From Aliikangiella coralliicola (GTDB lineage: Bacteria; Pseudomonadota; Gammaproteobacteria; Enterobacterales; Kangiellaceae): a DNA stretch of 64,000 nucleotides. Every line of letters starts with the position of its first letter. The stretch's first letter is position 1. A model generated the notes under the pieces. It saw nothing but the letters and a program-made list of their open reading frames with translations. It ran no database searches and had not been told where the DNA came from. Shown here one piece after another: positions 18,951-27,672 of this stretch. Made by a program: the position numbers and the translations under genes. The DNA lies in the NCBI RefSeq assembly GCF_007004725.1, contig NZ_ML660167.1:310001-374000 (forward strand), given 5' to 3'.

Positions 18951-21900
18951 ATGATGCAAGTACCGACAGATAAAAGTAAAGAAAAAAATATAGTTGAAAT
19001 ACCCGAGAGAACGGAAGAGTCAGCAGAAATGGCCGCTGATATCCTTATCCAACAGCTGAAAGAACGAGGAATTTCTCTCTCGCTCAAGGGAGAAAAATTG
19101 TTAATACGCGGCGCTAGCGGCAGCTTGGATAACGAAATAAAAGCTCAGGTGCGGCGATTAAAAAGCAATTTAATCACTCGGTTAAAACAAACAGAACATC
19201 CTGCCTCTTTTGCACAACAACGGCTATGGCTTGCCGATGCTTTGTCAATGGAAGGTTCAAGCTATCATCTGCCCGAATTGCTTCGACTTCAAGGTGAGCT
19301 AAATGTTGATGGGATTGAGCGAGCGTTTCAAACATTGGTCAGTCGCCATGAAATTTTGCGCACCAACTTTATCGAAAGAGACGGCGAATTACAGCAAATT
19401 GTTCACGAGGAAAGCGCATTTTCTATCAGCAAGATACCCGTTGAAGCAACTGAGTCTGAAGTCGGAGTATCAGAGCTAAGTAGTCAAATTAAACAACAAA
19501 TTAAACAAGCTGTATTAAAAGAATTAGAGCGCCCTTTCGACTTAACAAAAGATCAACTTTTGAGAGTTAACTTGTACCAGTGTTCATCGGACGAACATTG
19601 GCTGTTTATCAACCTGCATCATATTATTGCAGACGGATGGTCAGTGGGGATCCTCATTCGCGAGTTTGTGACCTTGTACCGACTTTATAGCCACCGGCAA
19701 ACTCACGGAAAAAATAGCGAGCAAACCGTTACCGAACTCTCTCCTTTAAAAATTCAGTATGCCGACTATGCCCGTTGGCAACAAGCACGCATGCGCGGCG
19801 ATAAGCTTGATCAACAATTGAATTACTGGAAACAAAAGCTACACAACTATGAACCTTTGAATTTACCGACTAACTTTAGCCGCCCGCCGCTGCAAAGTAC
19901 CCGAGGCGCGAGTTACCAATTTGAGCTTAGCAAGGATTTATCCGCCTCCATTCGGTCCATTTGTGATCGCTTCGATGCGACTTTGTTTATGGTCATGTTA
20001 AGTGCGTTTTACGTTCTTATACAGCGTTATTCAAACCAGAATGATATTGTGCTGGGTACTGCGATAGCCAACAGAAACAATCCTGACATTGAGCCATTAA
20101 TCGGTTTATTTGTTAACGTACTAGTATTGCGACAAGACCTGAGTCATAACCCCAGTTTCGCCGAGTTAGTGCAAGAAGTAAAACAATCAACGCTCGATGA
20201 TTACGAATTTCAGGATGCGCCTTTTGAGAAACTAGTCGAAGCTCTAAATGAAAAGCGAGACTCAAGTCGCAGCCCAATTTTTCAGGTCGCATTTACAGTG
20301 GAAAATACGCCGGATGCAAAGTTGCAGCTTGATAATCTGGAAATTACCACAGAACCTTTACCTTCTTCGACTTCAAAATTTGATCTAACACTGCATATTC
20401 ACCAAAGCGCCGAAATCACGACCGAAGATGCTTCTCAGGAAAATTCAACTACTCGGAACATAATCGCTGGAGAGTTTGAATATTGCAGCGATTTATTTAG
20501 CGAAACGACAATTATCAACATGTCGGAAAGCTACCTATGTTTACTAGATGCCGTTGTTAAAAATTTTGATAGTGCGATTAGTCAGTTACCCGTGAGCACC
20601 GAATCACAAAGAAAAGAATTACTGGCACTCGGTAAAGGGCCACAACGAGATATACCCGACACAACGTTAGTTAGTCTGTTCGAACAACAAGTCGAAAAAA
20701 CGCCAGATGCTATCGCGTTGCACGCACAACCTCATAATCCATTAGAGCTGTGGCCATCAATCTCAGAGTTTTTTGTCTACGATGATCTGCTTTATTTTGC
20801 GATGACGAACGACGAACTTCGCAATCAAAGTTATAAAGTTGCGATTAACCGACAGGTGCCGGGTAAAGTCGTATTAGAAATTGGCACTGGTCCGGATGTT
20901 ATCCTAAGTCGTTTGGCAGTTGAAGCTGGTGCCAAACGAGTCTATGCCATAGAACTTCTCGAAGAAACTTATTTGAAAGCGAAAAACACTATCGAGAAAC
21001 ATAATCTCGGAGACAAGATTACTTTAATTCACGGCGATGCAACAAAAGTCGACTTACCGGAGAAAGTCGATGTCATTCTTTCAGAAATTGTTGGGGCTAT
21101 CGGCGGGTCGGAAGGTTGTACCGTTATTCAAAATAATGCTCGGCGTTTTCTAAAAGAAGCCGGCGCAGTCATTCCCTCGCGCAGCCTCACGAAAATAACG
21201 CCGATTGCACTACCACAGGACTTTTTTGATAATCCTGGCTTTTCCGCGACTTCCGCCAACTATGTAGAAAAAATATTTGATAATATCGGTTATCGATTTG
21301 ACTTAAGGCTTTGCGTTAAAAATATTTCTTACGCACACCTGGTTGCCAACGTCGAACCTTTTGAAGATTTGGATTTTACCGCTCATGCACCGGAAGAATA
21401 TCGACATGACATCTTTTTTGAATTTCACAAAAATAGTGAAATCGACGGCTTTTTATTGTGGCTTAACTTAGAAACCATCACCGGCGAATGGATTGATGCG
21501 CTGGCTAACGAACATTGTTGGCTACCCGTTTATGTGCCAGCCTTTGAAGAAAAAGTAAAGGTGCAAGCTGGCGACACGATTTCAGCAACCGTTGAACGCA
21601 CGCTTTGCGATAACCAGTTAAACCCTACTTTTGTACTTAGTGGTGAGCTACAAAGAACAATCGGCGACTCCGTTAGTTTTACCGTTGAATTAGCTCACTT
21701 CAGCAGAGCTTACCGTCAATCGGAATTCTATAAAAAGATTTTTGCTAACAATAAAACCAAACTAATCGATCGCGAAACTGACGGTTTTCTATCGCTTAGT
21801 TACCAGAATTTAAACCAACAGGCCAACCAATTAGCTCGAGCATTAAAAGAAAGCGAAGTTGGTAACGGTGACCTGGTGGCAATCTGTTTACGCAAATCAA

Positions 21901-24900
21901 CTGAAATGATGGTTTCAACCATCGCGGTGTTAAAAACGGGGGCTGCGTACATCCCGATTGATCCTGATTACCCCGTGGAACGCATCCAGCATATACTGAT
22001 CCATTCCAATGCAAAGTTATTAATCAGTGATAGATCGTTGGTAAAACTCACTGACGGGATTGATATTGATATCTTCGACCTGTTCACTGCTGCGACCGAT
22101 ATAGCAGAGTTCCAGCCCCATAACTTGCGAGAGCAACTTTCTGCCAAAGACCTGGCGTACGTTATTTATACTTCCGGGACAACAGGTTTGCCGAAAGGCG
22201 TTATGATCGAGCATCAGTCTTGTATCAATCTACAACAAGCTCAAATTGATAGTTTTGACATTAACTCACAAGACCGAGTACTGCAGTTCGCTCCGTTCGC
22301 CTTTGACGCTGCCGTGAGTGAATGGATGATGACTCTGTTCGCGGGAGCAACGCTAGTTATCCCCGGTCGCTCTACCGTTACCGATGTAGAAAAATTACAA
22401 CAATTTATCGTTGAACAACAGATTTCCACAGCAACATTACCACCAGTGATGCTAAAGGTCATGGAAGCAGCTCGCATGCCGGACTTAACGAAAGTGATTT
22501 CAGCCGGCGAAGCTTGTCCACTTACTGTGGTTAAGCAATGGAGCCAAAACCGACACTTATATAACGCCTATGGACCAACAGAAAATACTGTTTGCTCTAC
22601 CATTTACCAGTGTGATGACCAAGAATTGTTAGCACCGCCGATTGGTAAAGCCATCGATAATCATCATGCTTTTGTTTTAGATCAACAACTAAATCCGGTG
22701 CCGATAGGAATGCCTGGTGATCTCTATATGGCGGGCGCTGGTTTAGCGCGGGGTTACTTAAACGATGATGAACTAACTGAACGGAATTTTGTTGTTCCCT
22801 TTTGGACCAACCAGCGTTTATACAAAACTGGTGATCTGGCTCGCTTTGACGAGCAGAGAAATCTTCACTATATCGGACGTCTCGATAGTCAGGTGAAAAT
22901 TCGGGGTTATCGAATTGAATTGGGCGAAATTGAGAGTAGCCTGCGCCGCTTGAGTACTGTTAGTGACGCAGTTGTTCTGGCAAGTACCAATCAACAGAAA
23001 CATCGTCAATTGGTTGGTTTTGTGATCTCAAGCGACCAGCAACACAATGAGCAAGCTCTCAAAAACGAGCTTGCAAAATTACTACCCGAGTATATGGTTC
23101 CTTCAAAAATTTATTTTGAGAAAAAATTTCCGACGACACCAAACGGAAAAATTGATAGGAATCAGTTACTCAAGAATGTTACGCAATTAATCACAAATAA
23201 TAACAATTACGTGGCACCAAGAAATAAAAAAGAAGCCATATTAGTCGCATTGTATGCCGAATTATTGCAAAGGGAAAAAGTCGGTGTGACAGACAAGTTT
23301 TTTGAACTCGGCGGTGACTCAATCTTGTCCATACAACTGGTGAGTCGAGCTAGACAAAAAGGCATTAATTTCCGAGTTAACGATGTGTTTAAACAACAAA
23401 CGGCCGCTAACCTGGTGCAACTTAGTCAAGCAAAAACTAGCCCGGTTAAAACTCAGCAAGGTTTGCAACAAGGTAACGTATTGCTAACGCCAATCCAACA
23501 ATGGTTCTTTCAGCAAAATTTTCCGGTGGAGAATCATTGGAATCAATCGGTCATGCTAAATGCCGCAAAGTCATTAAAAGTTGATCACATCAGTGCGGCT
23601 TTGCAGGATATTATTTTTCGCCACGATTCTCTTCGATTGCAATTCAACACACAATTAAAACTGGATACCGAAGAGCGGGATGATAAAACACAGTCTGTCA
23701 AACAAAGTTACCGCGAAACCAACCACTATTCTCCAGTTGTTGTTGACTTGACTCATTTAACGCAAAAACAGGAAGTTTCACTCGCGATTAATGAAATCTG
23801 TAATCAACATCAATCACGCATGAAAATTAACAATGCCGAAGTATTTAAGATGGTATTTTTCCAGACGCCAAATTTTTATCACAACAACAGAATGGCTTTG
23901 ATTGCGCATCACCTGGTTGTTGACGCTTACTCATGGCGGATCCTGTTGGAAGATCTGAATCATGCATTAGCGCAACAGTTATCAAGAAAAGTCGCTTTAC
24001 CGAAACCGAAAACATCATCCTATCAGTTTTATGCGCAATGTCTTCAGCAATATGCCAACGCGCCTGAGCGTAACGCAGATCTGCAATACTGGCAGCAGGC
24101 TATTCAGCAGATGAACCAGCTGCAGAAAACTTGCCCAATTAAAAACAATGTACAGAACTTAACTAAACTTGATTCACTTCGAGAGGATTTTACCGTTAAG
24201 CTTGATCAAACATTAAGTGACGCATTAATCAATTCCTGCCATCACGCCTATGGTACTGAAGTGGTCCATTTGCTACTGGCAGCGCTGCAGTTGAGCGTTA
24301 AAAACGAATGGGGAGCCGCCAAGTTCAGTGTCGCTCTTGAAGGACATGGACGAGATGATTTTGACCCTCAATTAGATATCACCAATACTGTCGGCTGGTT
24401 TACCTGTCACTTTCCTGTTGTGCTGGGTCCGGTACCACAGGATACGAATGAAGATGTCGTTGAAAACCTCTTGTTTGAGAGACTCATCAAAACAACCAAA
24501 GAACAAATTCGGCAGATTCCCGCGAAAGGCTTAAGCTATGGCGCGTTAAGATACCTTCACCAAAACGAAAAAGTACGACGTTTTCTCGCGCCGCACGAAG
24601 AACCGACAATTGCGTTTAACTATCTCGGGCAAGTGGAGTCTGGTCAGCTTTCAGACAACAAACCATTGATCGATTTAGCTGATGACGCCTGTGGAGATAA
24701 TACGGATTCAAGCAATCCGCCAAGTCACTTACTGGACGTCAATATTGAGATAAAAAATGGCTGCGCTCAAGTGAGTTTCAGTTTTGATCAGCGTCAGTTA
24801 GATAAACTGGCTATGGAAAATCTTGCACGAAACTACTTAGCGCAGTTAACCAGCATTATCGAGCATTGCCTTGAAGTAAAACAAAGAAAATACACACCGT

Positions 24901-27581
24901 CAGATTTTGATCTAGTTAGCATCAATCAAACCCAAGTTAATTATTTGCAAGAGAAACACCTTCAATTACAAGATATCTGGCCTCTCACCAGTAGCCAGCA
25001 AGGACTATTATTTGGTTCACTGGCTTCCGGTGGCCAAGCTTATATTGAACAAATGGTGTTAGAAATCATCGGCGAGTTAGACCACAAAAAACTAGACCAT
25101 GCCTGGCAACAGGTTCAAAAGGATAATCCCCAACTAACTGCAACGATAGAATTTATTGAGCAAGTTCCCTACTTCGTTTTGTGCGCAGACAAAACTTTAT
25201 CACTGACTATTGACGACTGGCGTGATAAACCCGTTAGCCAACAAAACGCTGAAGCAATTCGACTCAGCGCGAATGCGATCCAGAAAGAAGGCTTTGACCT
25301 GACCAAAGAACCCTGCTGTAGATTAGATATCTTGAGGCTAGACACTCAGCGCAACGTCTTGATACTGACCGTTAACCACGTCTTGCTAGATGGTTGGTCT
25401 CATGCCAATCTGACCGCTCAACTGTTGAGAGCTTATCAGGGCCAATCGTCGTCAAAACAACATAGAGATACCCCTGAAAAATTTAAGCGCTATTTACAGT
25501 GGCTCCAACGACAAGATAAAACCAAGTCTTTGGAGTTCTGGTCAAATTATTTAAGCGATAGTGAAGACTACGCTCGACTAACAGAGCCAGTGTATGTAGA
25601 TACTTTGGAGAAGGACGATACTCAATTAACGACTATTGAAAGTGAAAGTTTTATTTTGAGTGAAGAGCAATCTACATCGCTACAAGCGCTAATCAAACAA
25701 CAGAAGGTGCTCCCTAATTCAGTATTTTTGTGTTTGTGGGCTATATTGCTGACACGTTATTGTCAGCGCAACCAGGTGGTTTTAGGTCGAACAGTTTCCG
25801 GCCGCCCATCGGAGGTTGAAGGCATTGAGCAAATGGTCGGTCTATTTGTTAACACCCTTCCACTTTGTCTAAGTTTTCAACCCGAAGAAGATTTTTGGAA
25901 AGTGGTTGCCAGATGCCAACAAGATGAGCTGGAGAGTTCGTCCCATCAACACCTTGCGGCCGGCGAAATACAAACAGCCCTTCAGCAAAATCAGGATAAA
26001 CCTTTATTTGATAACATCATTGTGTTTGAGAATTACCCCGTCGATAAAGAACTGGATGATCTGAAAACCGTTGGGTTTGAGCAAGTCATTTCTCATCAAG
26101 TGCCCGGCGGCGAAACGCCTTATCCAGTGACTTTGCTTATCCAGTCTGAAGCGCCGCTTACAGTCGAGTTAATTTACGACAGTCGTCGCCTGCAGAAAAA
26201 ACAAGTCGAGCTTCTCTTGCAAAATTTTAAACGAGTCATTGAGGCGCTACTCGATTATTACGAAAAAAGTAACCATGAAAAAAATAGCTATGAAAAAGCA
26301 GGCGATAACAAAGATGACTACAAAAACTCAGGCGCAATTGAAGTTGAGCAACTGCAAAACGCAATACTAAACCCTGAGGCGCTACACTTCAAAACTTTAA
26401 GATCTTCGCTTCTTACACCGCCATCGACAACAACAGAACATCGTATCAAAGTTGTATATCAGTCGATAGCGAATAATAAAAATGTCGAAATGGGAATCGA
26501 TGATAATTTTTTCGACCTCGCAGGGAACTCCTTGTTGGCACTGCGCTTTTTACAGAAGTTAAATTTGGAATTTTCCGTTGAGCTTTCAATCAACGCTCTA
26601 TTTCTATCGCCGACCATTCGTCAGTTAGCGGTGACAATTGATATGCTGCAAGAAGGTCAAAACGAGACCAACAGTCACGCAATGCTCAATAAAGATAATA
26701 ACCAAACCAGGCAGACTAACCCAAGCGTCATTCCTTTGAAAACGGCAACAGGTGACCTGCCATTATTCGTGGTCGCCGGTGTCGGTGGCAGCACATTGTG
26801 CTATTACTCGTTTGTTCAGTCTTTGGCGCAGTCAACTTGTGTTTATGGTTTGCAACCACCGATACTGTCAGGCGTTGAAAATCATATTGAATTAAACAGT
26901 ATTGAAGCTTATGCGAAACACTACATCGCCGCAATGCGAAGCATTCAACCAGAAGGTCCCTATCAAATCATGGGACATTCTTTTGGTAGTTTTATTGTTT
27001 ATGAAATGGCTTGTCAACTTGAAGCTTTGGGTGAGTCGTTAGAACTCGTCGCGCTGCTTGACACACCGGCACCGAGTCGAGGATTAGTGACTGCATCGTT
27101 ACTTTCAGTCGCTGAGTTGCAATTTCGTGGCATTGAAGTTTTGGCAGAGTTTGCTAACTATGATTTGGCAATCAGTAATGAGGAATTTATCCGTTTACCT
27201 GATATTGAACAGATGGCCCTAATCGATCAGATTTTTGCAAGCAGTGATGTTGGGCTGGAACGGTCTCAAGTTGAAAGCTTCTTACAGGTCTATGTCCAAC
27301 AGTCAAGAATCGCATACGCGCCTGCGGCTCAACTTTGCAAGACTGAGTTACTGATTCTCAAGGCAGAATCGAGTGAAGAGTTTGATTCATCAAAACTGGG
27401 AGACGATTTGGGCTGGCAAAATTTGACTCAGCAATTAGTTTCCGTTGCAACAGTTTCGGGAGATCATTTATCAATGTTGCATATGCCGATGGTACATGAA
27501 CTCACCAAGATTATCGGCGATAAACTAAGACGCAATTCAGTGGATTTAAATAAAAAACAACTTGAAGAGCGACATGATTGA
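18951..27581 (+). CDS. NRPS with methyltransferase-interrupted A domain, A-less last module and thioesterase
   Basis: Megasynthetase of 2876 aa, starting 10 nt after the previous gene; the start could equally be the adjacent ATG at 18954, better spaced from AGGA at 18943. Domains with rough residues: TubC-like docking (25-80), C (85-540; HHIIADG 223-229), start of A (about 570-590), PRMT-like methyltransferase insert (595-935; VLEIGTG 641-647, Glu712 and Glu721), rest of A (945-1420; YTSGTTG from 1073), PCP (Ser1457), E (HHLVVDA from 1653, EGHGRD), C (NHVLLDG 2142-2148), no A domain, PCP (LAGNSL, Ser2527) and type I thioesterase (GHSFG Ser2677, His2839). The A pocket reads DASTIAAVCK, an aromatic code closest to Tyr. 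The reading frame is open throughout, so the missing A domain is an in-frame absence. The TE should release the lipopeptide, by cyclisation or hydrolysis. Confidence 0.93.
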   Translation: MMQVPTDKSKEKNIVEIPERTEESAEMAADILIQQLKERGISLSLKGEKLLIRGASGSLDNEIKAQVRRLKSNLITRLKQTEHPASFAQQRLWLADALSMEGSSYHLPELLRLQGELNVDGIERAFQTLVSRHEILRTNFIERDGELQQIVHEESAFSISKIPVEATESEVGVSELSSQIKQQIKQAVLKELERPFDLTKDQLLRVNLYQCSSDEHWLFINLHHIIADGWSVGILIREFVTLYRLYSHRQTHGKNSEQTVTELSPLKIQYADYARWQQARMRGDKLDQQLNYWKQKLHNYEPLNLPTNFSRPPLQSTRGASYQFELSKDLSASIRSICDRFDATLFMVMLSAFYVLIQRYSNQNDIVLGTAIANRNNPDIEPLIGLFVNVLVLRQDLSHNPSFAELVQEVKQSTLDDYEFQDAPFEKLVEALNEKRDSSRSPIFQVAFTVENTPDAKLQLDNLEITTEPLPSSTSKFDLTLHIHQSAEITTEDASQENSTTRNIIAGEFEYCSDLFSETTIINMSESYLCLLDAVVKNFDSAISQLPVSTESQRKELLALGKGPQRDIPDTTLVSLFEQQVEKTPDAIALHAQPHNPLELWPSISEFFVYDDLLYFAMTNDELRNQSYKVAINRQVPGKVVLEIGTGPDVILSRLAVEAGAKRVYAIELLEETYLKAKNTIEKHNLGDKITLIHGDATKVDLPEKVDVILSEIVGAIGGSEGCTVIQNNARRFLKEAGAVIPSRSLTKITPIALPQDFFDNPGFSATSANYVEKIFDNIGYRFDLRLCVKNISYAHLVANVEPFEDLDFTAHAPEEYRHDIFFEFHKNSEIDGFLLWLNLETITGEWIDALANEHCWLPVYVPAFEEKVKVQAGDTISATVERTLCDNQLNPTFVLSGELQRTIGDSVSFTVELAHFSRAYRQSEFYKKIFANNKTKLIDRETDGFLSLSYQNLNQQANQLARALKESEVGNGDLVAICLRKSTEMMVSTIAVLKTGAAYIPIDPDYPVERIQHILIHSNAKLLISDRSLVKLTDGIDIDIFDLFTAATDIAEFQPHNLREQLSAKDLAYVIYTSGTTGLPKGVMIEHQSCINLQQAQIDSFDINSQDRVLQFAPFAFDAAVSEWMMTLFAGATLVIPGRSTVTDVEKLQQFIVEQQISTATLPPVMLKVMEAARMPDLTKVISAGEACPLTVVKQWSQNRHLYNAYGPTENTVCSTIYQCDDQELLAPPIGKAIDNHHAFVLDQQLNPVPIGMPGDLYMAGAGLARGYLNDDELTERNFVVPFWTNQRLYKTGDLARFDEQRNLHYIGRLDSQVKIRGYRIELGEIESSLRRLSTVSDAVVLASTNQQKHRQLVGFVISSDQQHNEQALKNELAKLLPEYMVPSKIYFEKKFPTTPNGKIDRNQLLKNVTQLITNNNNYVAPRNKKEAILVALYAELLQREKVGVTDKFFELGGDSILSIQLVSRARQKGINFRVNDVFKQQTAANLVQLSQAKTSPVKTQQGLQQGNVLLTPIQQWFFQQNFPVENHWNQSVMLNAAKSLKVDHISAALQDIIFRHDSLRLQFNTQLKLDTEERDDKTQSVKQSYRETNHYSPVVVDLTHLTQKQEVSLAINEICNQHQSRMKINNAEVFKMVFFQTPNFYHNNRMALIAHHLVVDAYSWRILLEDLNHALAQQLSRKVALPKPKTSSYQFYAQCLQQYANAPERNADLQYWQQAIQQMNQLQKTCPIKNNVQNLTKLDSLREDFTVKLDQTLSDALINSCHHAYGTEVVHLLLAALQLSVKNEWGAAKFSVALEGHGRDDFDPQLDITNTVGWFTCHFPVVLGPVPQDTNEDVVENLLFERLIKTTKEQIRQIPAKGLSYGALRYLHQNEKVRRFLAPHEEPTIAFNYLGQVESGQLSDNKPLIDLADDACGDNTDSSNPPSHLLDVNIEIKNGCAQVSFSFDQRQLDKLAMENLARNYLAQLTSIIEHCLEVKQRKYTPSDFDLVSINQTQVNYLQEKHLQLQDIWPLTSSQQGLLFGSLASGGQAYIEQMVLEIIGELDHKKLDHAWQQVQKDNPQLTATIEFIEQVPYFVLCADKTLSLTIDDWRDKPVSQQNAEAIRLSANAIQKEGFDLTKEPCCRLDILRLDTQRNVLILTVNHVLLDGWSHANLTAQLLRAYQGQSSSKQHRDTPEKFKRYLQWLQRQDKTKSLEFWSNYLSDSEDYARLTEPVYVDTLEKDDTQLTTIESESFILSEEQSTSLQALIKQQKVLPNSVFLCLWAILLTRYCQRNQVVLGRTVSGRPSEVEGIEQMVGLFVNTLPLCLSFQPEEDFWKVVARCQQDELESSSHQHLAAGEIQTALQQNQDKPLFDNIIVFENYPVDKELDDLKTVGFEQVISHQVPGGETPYPVTLLIQSEAPLTVELIYDSRRLQKKQVELLLQNFKRVIEALLDYYEKSNHEKNSYEKAGDNKDDYKNSGAIEVEQLQNAILNPEALHFKTLRSSLLTPPSTTTEHRIKVVYQSIANNKNVEMGIDDNFFDLAGNSLLALRFLQKLNLEFSVELSINALFLSPTIRQLAVTIDMLQEGQNETNSHAMLNKDNNQTRQTNPSVIPLKTATGDLPLFVVAGVGGSTLCYYSFVQSLAQSTCVYGLQPPILSGVENHIELNSIEAYAKHYIAAMRSIQPEGPYQIMGHSFGSFIVYEMACQLEALGESLELVALLDTPAPSRGLVTASLLSVAELQFRGIEVLAEFANYDLAISNEEFIRLPDIEQMALIDQIFASSDVGLERSQVESFLQVYVQQSRIAYAPAAQLCKTELLILKAESSEEFDSSKLGDDLGWQNLTQQLVSVATVSGDHLSMLHMPMVHELTKIIGDKLRRNSVDLNKKQLEERHD
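20730..21770 (+). other. PRMT-like methyltransferase insert within A domain
   Basis: A SAM-dependent methyltransferase of about 340 residues interrupts the A domain. It separates the first strand (PDAIALHA, near residue 586) from core motif A1 (LSYQNLNQQAN, near 949). It has the SAM motif VLEIGTG with acidic YAIE after it, and the stretch SEIVGAIGGSEG, whose two Glu are 9 residues apart as in the double-E loop of protein arginine methyltransferases. The C-terminal half (GFLLWL, an H-x-W element, GDTISA) resembles the PRMT beta-barrel. Its substrate atom on the peptide is unknown. Confidence 0.75.
26255..26340 (+). repeat. Low-complexity linker where the last A domain should be
   Basis: Between the last C domain and the last PCP the protein has a Lys/Asn/Tyr/Glu-rich stretch (residues about 2435-2463) encoded by near-repeats of ATGAAAAAAATAGCT-like units. 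This is where an A domain of about 500 residues is expected. It looks like a linker formed by an in-frame deletion or repeat slippage. Confidence 0.5.
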
Positions 27582-27590
27582 GAGAACTCA

Positions 27591-27602
27591 TTAACCGGTT
27601 AA
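27591..27602. promoter_or_regulatory. Perfect 12-bp palindrome before the ABC exporter
   Basis: TTAACCGGTTAA is a perfect palindrome in the 91-bp gap between the second synthetase and the ABC exporter, the largest gap between the first five genes of the operon. It may be an operator or chance. Confidence 0.25.
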
Positions 27603-27672
27603 TTAATCGGCTAAAAAATGCTAGAGAAATAACAGCGCCATTGAGTTTAAGTGTAAAAAATCAGGAGAAAAA

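Noticed and set aside
26230-26460. Frameshift as the cause of the missing A domain
   Set aside because: The frame is open and both flanking domains are intact in the same frame, so the absence is in frame.
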